DNA of 37,387 nucleotides. Origin: Bacteroidales bacterium (GTDB lineage: Bacteria; Bacteroidota; Bacteroidia; Bacteroidales; UBA7960). The DNA is taken from the NCBI GenBank assembly GCA_003550725.1, contig PUKZ01000163.1, positions 1 to 37,387 on the forward strand, given 5' to 3'. Numbering within the stretch: the first letter of the stretch is position 1; the number at the start of each line of letters is the position of its first letter. Positions 26,619 through 34,983 of the stretch are shown here, piece by piece. The notes beneath the pieces were generated by a model. That model did no database searches. It had not been told where the DNA came from and was given only the letters and a program-made list of their open reading frames with translations. Position numbers and translations under genes: made by a program.

Positions 26619-27628
26619 AAAAAGGGTTTGTTCACTACGTCGATCAGCGACTAATTATTCGCTCTTACAAAGGTGAAATATATATAAGCAAGAATGAGGG
26701 CAATTCATGGGAAAAGATAATTAATTTAGCTGACGGTTTAAAAGATAATGCAAAACTTCAGTCAAAATTGCTGCGCAGATTATCCAGACATTATATTTAT
26801 CATATTATACCGGCTAATGAAAACTGGGCAGTGTTTGGATTAAAGAAATTTTTTCTTACTGACCTGGATCAAAAAGAAGTAATTTTCGAATCATCCCTGA
26901 CGTGCAAAAGGCCATTGAAAGTTAGCTCAGATTTGAATGGAGTTTATTACGGTGATTATCAAAACAATAAGAATAGACATCCAGTTCATCTTTTCTTTTA
27001 TTCTACCAAAGAGAACAAATGGCAACCGATCTGGCGTTTTAAAAATATCAGGCATATACATGGTGTTCATGTAGATCCTTTTGAAGATGCTATTTGGGTG
27101 ACTACCGGTGATAATAATGAAGAAGCAGCTATATGGCGTACAAAAGACAACTTTAAAAGTATTGAAAAAATTGCCGGAAACAGTCAGCAATTAAGAACTA
27201 TCACATTAATTTTTACGGAGGAAAATGTGTTTTTCGGATCTGATACGCCAGAAGAAAAGAATCATATTTACAAGTTGAATCGCAGGGATAATAGTATTAA
27301 AAAATTAGCCGGGGTTAAGGGATCGGTTTTTCATGGTTGTAAAATAAACAACTGGCTGTTTTTTTCGACTGCAGTTGAGCCCAGCAGGGTCAATACACAT
27401 AATTATGCTGAAATATGGGCTTCGCCTAATGGCAATGAATGGAAAAAGATTTTGGACTTTAAAAAAGATTGGTGGAATAAAAAATATTTTCAATATGGGC
27501 AAGTGTCTTTTCCCGAAGGGCCTGGTGATGGAAAAAATCTTTGGATGACGCCATTTGCAACCAAAAATGATCAAAAAATATTGAAAATACGCCTGGAAGA
27601 AGTAAAATCATTATTTCAGGCAATTTAG
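26606..27628 (+). CDS. Beta-propeller protein, sialidase-like fold, no signal peptide
   Basis: Function unknown. The 340-residue protein consists of repeated beta strands with Asp-box-like motifs of the sialidase/BNR type: SKNEGNSWEKI at 28-38 and ASPNGNEWKKI at 272-282, with further WRTKDNF and YSTKENKWQPIW repeats between. It has no signal peptide, no visible sialidase arginine triad and no catalytic Tyr/Glu pair that I can place, so it is probably cytoplasmic and perhaps non-catalytic. Its start overlaps the upstream glycosyltransferase by 13 bases, which suggests the two proteins work together, for example as scaffold or glycan-binding subunit. Confidence 0.68.
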   Translation: MEIVKKGFVHYVDQRLIIRSYKGEIYISKNEGNSWEKIINLADGLKDNAKLQSKLLRRLSRHYIYHIIPANENWAVFGLKKFFLTDLDQKEVIFESSLTCKRPLKVSSDLNGVYYGDYQNNKNRHPVHLFFYSTKENKWQPIWRFKNIRHIHGVHVDPFEDAIWVTTGDNNEEAAIWRTKDNFKSIEKIAGNSQQLRTITLIFTEENVFFGSDTPEEKNHIYKLNRRDNSIKKLAGVKGSVFHGCKINNWLFFSTAVEPSRVNTHNYAEIWASPNGNEWKKILDFKKDWWNKKYFQYGQVSFPEGPGDGKNLWMTPFATKNDQKILKIRLEEVKSLFQAI

Positions 27629-27735
27629 ATAATAATTATTGCAGATGATTGGGATTACCCGTAATTAAAATTTAAATATTTAAACATTAAGATGTAAATT
27701 ATTGTAAAACAGATTAATAACTTTATCTTACAGAG

Positions 27736-28836
27736 ATGGAAATAGATCTTATTGCAGGTGCCAGACCTAATTTTATGAAAATCGCACCTATTATAGATTC
27801 AATTATCAAAGCACAAAACAAAAATATTGATATTAATTACCGTCTTATTCATACAGGCCAGCATTATGACAAAAACATGAGCGGCAGTTTTTTTCAACAG
27901 CTAGAAATACCTGAGCCGGATGTTAATCTTGGTAGTGGGAGTGGTACTCAAGCTGAGCAAACTGCTTCTATAATGATAGGTTATGAGGCTTTGCTTATGA
28001 AAAGTAAACCTGATTTATGTATTGTTGTGGGTGATGTAACTTCAACTATGGCATGTGCTATCAGCGCACAAAAATTAAATGTAAAGGTCGCCCATGTTGA
28101 GGGAGGTATTCGCTCAGGCGACTGGTCAATGCCTGAAGAGATTAACCGGATAGTTACTGATAGCATTACAAATTATTTTTTCACTACTTCTGAAACTGCA
28201 AATCAAAATTTGATAAAATCGGGTGTTAAAAAAGAGCAAATATTTTTTGTAGGGAACACTATGATAGATACTTTGTTTAAGCATCAGCCCAACTTTCAAA
28301 AACCTTTGATCTGGGATAAATTAAATCTTGCCAAGGGTAACTATATCGTAATCACATTACATCGTCCTGCTAATGTTGATCAGGAGGTGAAATTAAAAAG
28401 TTTGATGAGTGAAATTATTAAATATTCTGGTAAGCTGCCTTTGATTTTTCCGGTTCATCCCCGCACGGCAAAGGTTTTAAAAAGTTTAGGAATTTCATAT
28501 CCGCGTCTGCATTTGATCGAACCACTTGGTTATTTAGAGTTCAATTATCTGGTTGAAAGAAGTCTGGCTGTTATTACTGATTCGGGTGGAATTACTGAAG
28601 AGACCACGGTTATGGGAATTCCTTGCATGACTCTTAGAGACAATACCGAACGGCCTGAAACTATTACTATGGGGACTAATGAATTATTAGGAACAAACCC
28701 TGAAGCCGTTAAACCTTATCTCAACAAATTATTCGCAGGTAATTGGAAAAAGGGCAAGATTCCCGAGATGTGGGATGGAAATACAGCCGACAGAATTGTT
28801 GAACATCTGATAAATATTTTTTGTGTTAAAAGCTAA
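27736..28836 (+). CDS. UDP-GlcNAc 2-epimerase, non-hydrolysing (first copy, divergent)
   Basis: WecB-type enzymes interconvert UDP-GlcNAc and UDP-ManNAc. The 366-residue protein has the GARPNFMK loop at 8-15, RLIHTGQHYDKNMS at 36-49, and acids at Asp100, Glu122 and Glu134/135. The HR pair (His209) fits E. coli Asp95, Glu117, Glu131 and His213 by position. It departs from the common pattern in GDVTST (usually GDT) and HVEGGIRSG (usually HVEAGLRS), which are fully kept in the second copy at 31898. It may therefore use a different UDP-HexNAc or uronic derivative. The spacer to the next gene, 28837-28991, holds nothing recognisable. Confidence 0.85.
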   Translation: MEIDLIAGARPNFMKIAPIIDSIIKAQNKNIDINYRLIHTGQHYDKNMSGSFFQQLEIPEPDVNLGSGSGTQAEQTASIMIGYEALLMKSKPDLCIVVGDVTSTMACAISAQKLNVKVAHVEGGIRSGDWSMPEEINRIVTDSITNYFFTTSETANQNLIKSGVKKEQIFFVGNTMIDTLFKHQPNFQKPLIWDKLNLAKGNYIVITLHRPANVDQEVKLKSLMSEIIKYSGKLPLIFPVHPRTAKVLKSLGISYPRLHLIEPLGYLEFNYLVERSLAVITDSGGITEETTVMGIPCMTLRDNTERPETITMGTNELLGTNPEAVKPYLNKLFAGNWKKGKIPEMWDGNTADRIVEHLINIFCVKS

Positions 28837-28991
28837 AGAGATAAACAGATTGCACGTTAACCAATAATATTTATTGTATAACGGTTTTAAAATTTGACTT
28901 ACATTACGTATTAAGGCAAAACCGGCTTTGGTATAATATAACTGAAACGTCTTGAATGATTTACCTGTGACTTATTAGTAAAATCCAATAC

Positions 28992-30584
28992 ATGACAAAT
29001 ATTCCAAGACTTTATAGAACAATTAAACATCTTACTTTAAAACAGATATATTTCAGGTTATATTATTATATTATAAACCGGCTATTGCCTGTTAATTTTA
29101 AAAAAATAGCAGAGGGTAAAACATGCACCCGTGCAGTTCCGTATGAAATAAAATTCAGGTTTATCCCGGCTTCCAATTCATATAAACCTCCTTCAAGCTT
29201 CTCGTTTTTAAATATTTCGCATGATTTTAAAAATAATATCGATTGGAATCTCTCTTGTTATTCAAAACTATGGACATATAACCTGAATTATTTCGATTAT
29301 TTATTGCAGCCCGGTATAAAAATAGAAAAAGGGATTGATCTGGTTAAAAAATACATAAAAGATTTACCTGAAGTTAAAGATGGTCTGGAGCCATATCCTA
29401 CATCTATTCGGATTATAAATTGGGTGAAGTTTTGTTTACAGAATAAGATCAATGATGAGCTTATAAATAAGTCTATTCATGGTCATACGAGGTTTTTGTC
29501 AGGCAGAATAGAATATCATCTACTTGCTAATCACCTTCTTGAAAATGCTTTTGCTTTGTGTTTTGGAGGCTTTTATACTGGTGATAAAGAATTGTTTGAA
29601 AAAGGTCGTAAATTACTTTCCAAGGAGCTAAAAGAACAAATTCTTCCTGATGGCGCCCATTTCGAGTTGAGTGCAATGTATCATAAAATTATTCTGGAAC
29701 ATTTGCTGGATTTGATACAAATTACTGATGTGTTTCCTTTACATAAGAATTGGGGTCAATCACTTAAAATTTTTGCCGGCAAAATGTTGGGATGGATTGC
29801 CGCGGTTTCATTTTATAATAGTAATATTCCATTGTTCAATGATGCGGCATTTGGTATTGCTCCAGATACAAAAAGTTTATTAAATTATGGAGAAAACCTT
29901 GGAATTAAAAGTAGAAAGCTATCTTTAAAAGAAAGCGGATATAGAAAATTTACCGGGCAGGATTGGGAAATTGTTGTTGATGTTGGCAATATAACACCTT
30001 CTTATCAACCGGGTCATGCTCATGCTGATACCTTTTCTTTTGAATTGTATTACAATGGGAAACCATTAATTGTTGATACAGGCACTTCTACATATGAAAC
30101 ATGTGAAAGGCGTTGCCTTGAACGTGCTACAAAATCTCATAATACAGTAGAATTGTTTAAAACCAATTCATCTGAAGTTTGGTCAAGTCACAGGGTAGGG
30201 CGAAGAGCTCAGGTTTGTATAACCGAAGAAACTTCAAATATTATTGTTGCCAGTCATAATGGATACAAAAATAAAGGAGCAATCCACCAAAGATCATTGC
30301 AATTTAAATCAGATTTAATTGTGATTAAAGATTATGTTATTTTTAAAAAAAGAGAAAAAAATAAATTTGCAACGGCTTATTTTCATTTTGCACCGGGTTT
30401 TTTACCTGAGCTTAAAGGTAGTGAATTGTATATATATGATGATGGGATAAAGATTCAATTTTTTGGTGAGATAAAATCAGAGATATTTAAATATAATTAT
30501 GCACCCCAATTTAACAAACTTTTACAGGCTTTTGCTGTTAAAGTTGAGTTTAATGAAAAATTAAAAACCGTTATAAATTTTTAA
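28992..30584 (+). CDS. Heparinase II/III family protein in a biosynthetic cluster
   Basis: The 530-residue protein has the two-part architecture of heparinase II/III-like enzymes, an alpha-toroid N-terminal domain and a C-terminal beta-sandwich. Candidate catalytic residues are present: Asn180-His181 (ANHLLEN), Tyr230-His231 (SAMYHK) and GHAHAD at 341-346, plus His383 (TKSHNTV). No signal peptide is visible; the N terminus (MTNIPRLYRTIKHL) is basic. Family members cleave uronic-acid polymers by beta-elimination, and the related dermatan sulfate epimerase fold inverts C5 of glucuronate. Here it lies with uronic-acid donor genes, so it may edit the polymer rather than degrade food polysaccharide. 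Its stop TAA overlaps the next ATG by one base. Confidence 0.82.
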   Translation: MTNIPRLYRTIKHLTLKQIYFRLYYYIINRLLPVNFKKIAEGKTCTRAVPYEIKFRFIPASNSYKPPSSFSFLNISHDFKNNIDWNLSCYSKLWTYNLNYFDYLLQPGIKIEKGIDLVKKYIKDLPEVKDGLEPYPTSIRIINWVKFCLQNKINDELINKSIHGHTRFLSGRIEYHLLANHLLENAFALCFGGFYTGDKELFEKGRKLLSKELKEQILPDGAHFELSAMYHKIILEHLLDLIQITDVFPLHKNWGQSLKIFAGKMLGWIAAVSFYNSNIPLFNDAAFGIAPDTKSLLNYGENLGIKSRKLSLKESGYRKFTGQDWEIVVDVGNITPSYQPGHAHADTFSFELYYNGKPLIVDTGTSTYETCERRCLERATKSHNTVELFKTNSSEVWSSHRVGRRAQVCITEETSNIIVASHNGYKNKGAIHQRSLQFKSDLIVIKDYVIFKKREKNKFATAYFHFAPGFLPELKGSELYIYDDGIKIQFFGEIKSEIFKYNYAPQFNKLLQAFAVKVEFNEKLKTVINF

Positions 30585-31771
30585 TGAGAATAGCTATATT
30601 AACACAATATTACAAGCCCGAAATGGGGGCTGCGCAAAACAGGTTATCTGAGTTGGCTGTTGGGTTAAAAAAATGTGGCCGGGAAGTTGAAGTTATTACT
30701 GCTATGCCAAACTACCCGACCGGTAAGATTTTTAATGAATATAAAGGTAAATTAAAAACCAAAGAAACAATTGATGATATACCTGTAAGAAGGTATTGGA
30801 TGAAGGCTTCCAACAGTAAAAAAATAATACCGCGAATATTGAGTATGTTTTCATTTTCCTTTAATGTGCTTTTTTCGCTACCATATATTCTTAAACGCAA
30901 ATTTAATTTTATCATAATTGAAAGTCCTCCACTTACCTTGGGTATTTCAGGATATATAATTTCTCGTCTTGCAGGTTCAAAAATGGTTTTAAATGTTTCT
31001 GATCTTTGGCCTTTATCTGCAAAGGAGTTGGGAGCGATTTCCGATGGCTTTTTATATCGCATACTTGAACGAATAGAGCGGTTAATTTATAAAAAGTCAT
31101 ATTTGTGTATGGGGCAATCACAAGAAATAACAGATCATTTAAATAAAAATGGATCGAAGCGGACTTACCTGTTTCGTAATGGTGTTGATCCTAACAGGTT
31201 TAAAAAAATAAATAAGCAACCCGATTTTAATAATAATACAAAAATAGTTTATACCGGCCTTTTGGGTGTAGCTCAAGGTATATTAGATATATGCAAAAAT
31301 GTAAATTTTAAAGATTTGGATGCTGAATTTCATATATACGGCGACGGGGCAGAAAGGGAATTGCTTGAAAAATATTTATTAAAAAGCCCGGACAAAGGCA
31401 TTTTTTATCATGGCAAGGTTTCAAGGGATCAAATACCGGGTGTATTAATACAATATTCTGTAACGTTAATTCCGTTGGTTAAAAATATATATGGTGCCGT
31501 GCCTTCAAAAATCTATGAATCAATGGCTGCAGGCTTACCAATACTATTTTCGGGTGGGGGAGAAGGACGATCAATAATTGAAAATTATAATTTGGGATGG
31601 ACATCTGATGCAGGTGATTACAGCATGCTAAAAGAAAATATTAAAAAAATCCGTCAAAATACAGAAGATTATTTTATTAAAAGAAATAATTGCATTAATG
31701 CATCTGCAACATATTTTAACAGGCCAAAACAGATCAATGAATTAAACAAATATTTAAAATCACTTTCATGA
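30584..31771 (+). CDS. Glycosyltransferase GT4, WbuB-like
   Basis: The 395-residue protein begins ILTQYYKPEMGAAQNRLSEL, then MPNYPTGKI, the typical opening of WbuB-type GT4 enzymes (aminosugar transferases of O-antigen clusters). The C-terminal lobe has FRNGVDPNRF and VPSKIYESMAAGLPI (Glu312), the EX7E-type donor site, with SGGGEG behind it. It is translationally coupled to the heparinase-like gene by TAATG. WbuB itself adds N-acetyl-L-fucosamine; the actual sugar here is not known. Its pairing with two UDP-GlcNAc 2-epimerases makes an N-acetylated amino sugar plausible. Confidence 0.87.
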   Translation: MRIAILTQYYKPEMGAAQNRLSELAVGLKKCGREVEVITAMPNYPTGKIFNEYKGKLKTKETIDDIPVRRYWMKASNSKKIIPRILSMFSFSFNVLFSLPYILKRKFNFIIIESPPLTLGISGYIISRLAGSKMVLNVSDLWPLSAKELGAISDGFLYRILERIERLIYKKSYLCMGQSQEITDHLNKNGSKRTYLFRNGVDPNRFKKINKQPDFNNNTKIVYTGLLGVAQGILDICKNVNFKDLDAEFHIYGDGAERELLEKYLLKSPDKGIFYHGKVSRDQIPGVLIQYSVTLIPLVKNIYGAVPSKIYESMAAGLPILFSGGGEGRSIIENYNLGWTSDAGDYSMLKENIKKIRQNTEDYFIKRNNCINASATYFNRPKQINELNKYLKSLS

Positions 31772-31897
31772 AAATAGTTGATAAATTTGATATAAAAAAG
31801 AATATTTTGAAAAAGTAGAAGATCTGATAAAGTTAAAAGCTGAAATTAATTATATATTTTGAATAAAGAGTAACAACAAAATATAATACACAGGTAT

Positions 31898-32977
31898 ATG
31901 AAAATATTAACAGTAGTAGGGGCTCGCCCCCAATTTATAAAAGCAGCTGTAGTGAGCAGGGTTGTGGCATGTTGTGATAATGTAAAAGAAGTAATTATAC
32001 ATACCGGGCAGCATTTTGATAAAAATATGTCGGATATTTTTTTTGAGGAGATGGAGATACCAAAACCTGATTACAATTTACATATCAACTCTCTCTCTCA
32101 TGGGGCAATGACTGGTCGTATGCTTGAAAAAATTGAAACTGTCATAAAAAAAGAAGGCCCTGATGTTGTGGTGGTATATGGCGATACCAATTCAACAATA
32201 GCCGGAGCACTTGCTGCGAAAAAATTACATGTTAAGGTAGCTCATGTTGAAGCCGGGCTGAGAAGCTACAATATGGATATGCCTGAAGAAATAAACAGGA
32301 TATTAACCGACAGGATAAGCGACTATTTATTTTGCCCTACAATAGCATCAGTTGAAAATCTTAAAAGAGAAGGGTTTGAACAACTTGATAACAAAATATT
32401 TAATGTGGGTGATGTCATGCTTGATGCTGCCAAATTTTATAGTAAAAAAAGCAGCAAAAAATCTTCGATAATCTCAAATCTTGATTTACAAGAATTTGTA
32501 TTATGCACTATACACAGGGCTGAAAATACTGATAATCCCAAAAAACTGCAGTCAATATTTGAAGCTTTGAATCAAATTAATAAAAACATAAAAGTAATAG
32601 TGCCTTTACACCCAAGAACAGTGGAAAAATCAAAAAATATTAAAGTAAAAACGGATTTTACAATTATTGAGCCGGTAGGTTATTTTGATATTATAGAGTT
32701 GCTTAAACATTGCAAAATAGTCCTTTCTGATAGTGGTGGTTTGCAAAAGGAATCTTACTTTTTTAATAAACCATGTATAACCCTGCGAAATGAAACAGAG
32801 TGGATTGAATTGACAGAAAATGGCTTTAATGAATTAGCAGGTGCTGATACAAAAAAAATTTTAAAAGCTTTTGAAAATTTAATAAACAAAAATATTGATT
32901 TTAATGTGTTGTTATACGGAGATGGGAAAGCAGGTGAAAAAATCGTTAATATTTTGTTTTCGGAATTTTCAAAATAA
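31898..32977 (+). CDS. wecB: UDP-GlcNAc 2-epimerase, WecB-type (second copy)
   Basis: This is a canonical non-hydrolysing UDP-N-acetylglucosamine 2-epimerase, 359 residues. Motifs are GARPQFIK at 8-15, HTGQHFDKNMSD, GDTNST (Asp96), HVEAGLRS (Glu118), MPEEINR (Glu130/131) and the catalytic-site IHRAEN (His206), all at E. coli WecB spacing. It should supply UDP-ManNAc. It differs clearly from the copy at 27736, which has substitutions at two of these motifs, so the two are paralogues with probably different roles rather than a recent duplication. Confidence 0.9.
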   Translation: MKILTVVGARPQFIKAAVVSRVVACCDNVKEVIIHTGQHFDKNMSDIFFEEMEIPKPDYNLHINSLSHGAMTGRMLEKIETVIKKEGPDVVVVYGDTNSTIAGALAAKKLHVKVAHVEAGLRSYNMDMPEEINRILTDRISDYLFCPTIASVENLKREGFEQLDNKIFNVGDVMLDAAKFYSKKSSKKSSIISNLDLQEFVLCTIHRAENTDNPKKLQSIFEALNQINKNIKVIVPLHPRTVEKSKNIKVKTDFTIIEPVGYFDIIELLKHCKIVLSDSGGLQKESYFFNKPCITLRNETEWIELTENGFNELAGADTKKILKAFENLINKNIDFNVLLYGDGKAGEKIVNILFSEFSK

Positions 32978-33017
32978 TCAAAAGAACGTATAACCATAAT
33001 GGCTGAAATTTTATTCA

Positions 33018-33656
33018 ATGAGCCTGAGAAGAATTATAGAAAATTGGGTATTTAAAATAAGGTATGTGTTTTATGCTGATAGAGAATACATCGATTTTAA
33101 TGACTTGGAGCATAAAGATGAAGATCTTACAATCGAGTTTTTTGATTTTAATTCTAAATCAAAATCTGAATTAAAAAATACACTAAATAAAATAGTTCCG
33201 GGCTATAGATTACAAAGGGATATCAGTAGATATGATCATAAAACACACTGGGAATTGGTGATTGCTTATTGGCGAGATGTTCCTGTTGGTTGTAACTGGA
33301 TATTAAATATTCCTCATGATAATTTTATTTTTGATAGTTTTATACATGATTCGGGCCAGGTTCTTTTGGGAAGTTCATTTGTTGTGAATGAATTTAGAGG
33401 GAGAGGGATAAATAAACTAATAAGAAAAAAAGCATTAAAATATGTTTTTGAAAACTATGAAAACAAACTTCCTGTATCAATAGTTGAAAAATCCAATATA
33501 AGCTCTATAAAGAGCAATTATGGTGTGGGAGCAAAACTATATGGCAGGAATTATTTGATCAAATTATTAAAGCACAATATTTTTTCTGTTTTAATAAAAA
33601 AAGATAAAACTATTAAGTTTTGGTTTCTTTTAAAATATAAGCAAACACTATATTAA
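33018..33656 (+). CDS. GNAT-family acyltransferase
   Basis: The 212-residue protein shows a C-terminal GNAT core. SSFVVNEFRGRGINK at about residues 119-133 is the acyl-CoA pyrophosphate loop (R/Q-x-x-G-x-G/A pattern, here RGRGIN), followed by a helix and a strand with the Asn/Ser-rich VEKSNISSIKSNYGVG. It likely acetylates an amino sugar or an amino group of a repeat-unit precursor in the cytoplasm. The next gene starts one base after its stop codon. Confidence 0.75.
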   Translation: MSLRRIIENWVFKIRYVFYADREYIDFNDLEHKDEDLTIEFFDFNSKSKSELKNTLNKIVPGYRLQRDISRYDHKTHWELVIAYWRDVPVGCNWILNIPHDNFIFDSFIHDSGQVLLGSSFVVNEFRGRGINKLIRKKALKYVFENYENKLPVSIVEKSNISSIKSNYGVGAKLYGRNYLIKLLKHNIFSVLIKKDKTIKFWFLLKYKQTLY

Positions 33657-33657
33657 T

Positions 33658-34950
33658 TTGTTATTAAGTTTTATAAAGGATATTTTTAAAAGCAGTTTTG
33701 CCAGGAGTGCTGCAGTTATCACGGGTGGTACAGCTATAGCCCAGTTGTTAAATGCTGTTTTTTATCCGGTAATTACCCGGTTGTATTCACCCGGCGAATT
33801 TGGTGTATTTGCAATTTTTATGGCTATTCTGGGTATTTTGGTTATAATAGGCACATTAAGATATGAAAATTGTATTCCTATAGCTGAAGATGACGAAAAA
33901 GCTATAAACTCTTTGGCTTTAAGCTTTATAGTTTTATTTATCCTGCTAGTTTTAATTACTCTTATTTTTTTTGCATTTGGTTGCAAAATTTTAAGTTGGC
34001 TTAATGCTGAAGCTCTAATAAAATACAAGTATTTAATTTCTCTGGGTCTTCTTCTGGCTGTTTCTAGCAATATTTTGATGCAATGGGGTTTCAGGAAAAA
34101 AAGTTTTAAAAACATAGCCCGTACAAAGGTTAGCAGAAGTGTTGCCATGAATGCAACCCAGGTGGGCTTAGGATCCATTGGTATAGGGCCTCTAGGTCTT
34201 CTTTTAGGAAAAATATCTGGCGAAAGTGCCGGATCTGCAACACTGGGATTGTCATTACTCAAAAAAGACAAGCATCTGTTGTCTCTTATCAGTTTTAATA
34301 AAATTAAATGGGCTGCACGGCGTTACATATGGTTTCCTATGTATTCTACACCTTCCCAGTTATTCAATAAAGCAGGTATTGAGTTGCCTATTTTTTTTAT
34401 TACTTCAATATATGGTAGTTCTGTGGTTGGATTATATGGCCTAGCCCATCTAATTGTCAGTTTGCCGGTTGTGCTTATTGGAGTTTCAGTAAGCGATGTT
34501 TTTTATGCTGAAGCCGCAAGCCTGGGTAAAAAAAATCCGTTAAGGATTAAAGATATGTCGCAGAAACTACTTAAACGCCTTTTAGTTATTGGAATAGTAC
34601 CTTTATTTGTATTGTTGTTATTCGGACCTTTTTTATTTGGTTTTGTTTTTGGAAGTGAGTGGTACGAAGCCGGGATTTATGCCAGAATAATATCATTGTT
34701 GGTTTTTGTTCGTTTTATATTTACCCCTGTAAGCCGGATATTTTTCGTTTTTGAAAAACAAAAAACTGCATTAATATTGAATTTTATACGCTTAGTGCTT
34801 GTATTGACCACATTTTTAGCAGCATCATTATTCAATTTAAACTCATACTATGCAGTAAGTTTATATAGCTTTGCCATGATAATAGTTTATTCTGTAGCCT
34901 ATTATTATGCAAACAAAATAATTAACCAGGAAATCAAAAAAAATAGTTAG
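33658..34950 (+). CDS. Oligosaccharide flippase, Wzx-like (second copy)
   Basis: The 430-residue membrane protein has about 12 helices and the MOP/Wzx N-terminal pattern (AVITGGTAIAQLLNAVFYPV, then TRLYSPGEFGVF and IGTLRYENCIP). The start is TTG, one base after the acyltransferase stop; no other start would keep the first helix complete, so reinitiation is likely. It is homologous to the flippase at 19696 over most of its length, with matching RTKV, LGLLLGKI and LGKKNPLRI positions. Two flippases in one cluster are unusual and suggest two lipid-linked substrates or a composite origin. Confidence 0.86.
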   Translation: MLLSFIKDIFKSSFARSAAVITGGTAIAQLLNAVFYPVITRLYSPGEFGVFAIFMAILGILVIIGTLRYENCIPIAEDDEKAINSLALSFIVLFILLVLITLIFFAFGCKILSWLNAEALIKYKYLISLGLLLAVSSNILMQWGFRKKSFKNIARTKVSRSVAMNATQVGLGSIGIGPLGLLLGKISGESAGSATLGLSLLKKDKHLLSLISFNKIKWAARRYIWFPMYSTPSQLFNKAGIELPIFFITSIYGSSVVGLYGLAHLIVSLPVVLIGVSVSDVFYAEAASLGKKNPLRIKDMSQKLLKRLLVIGIVPLFVLLLFGPFLFGFVFGSEWYEAGIYARIISLLVFVRFIFTPVSRIFFVFEKQKTALILNFIRLVLVLTTFLAASLFNLNSYYAVSLYSFAMIIVYSVAYYYANKIINQEIKKNS

Positions 34951-34952
34951 TT

Positions 34953-34960
34953 TATCTTTG
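34953..34960 (+). promoter_or_regulatory. Internal TAnnTTTG promoter element
   Basis: TATCTTTG matches the -7 consensus exactly. It lies between the stop of the second flippase (34950) and the ATP-grasp start (34984), at the right distance for a short leader. A -33 box is not clear, so it is only a candidate for separate expression of the last gene. Confidence 0.35.
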
Positions 34961-34983
34961 CTAAAAATGTATTAAAAAGTTAT

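Noticed and set aside
28837-28991. Sigma70-like TTGACT and TATAAT words before the heparinase-like gene
   Set aside because: The spacer between them is 32 bases, far from the usual 17, and Bacteroidota use a different consensus.
27736-32977. Two 2-epimerases as part of an L-FucNAc pathway (with WbuB-like GT)
   Set aside because: The companion CapE/CapF-type dehydratase and reductase genes needed for UDP-L-FucNAc are not present in the window.
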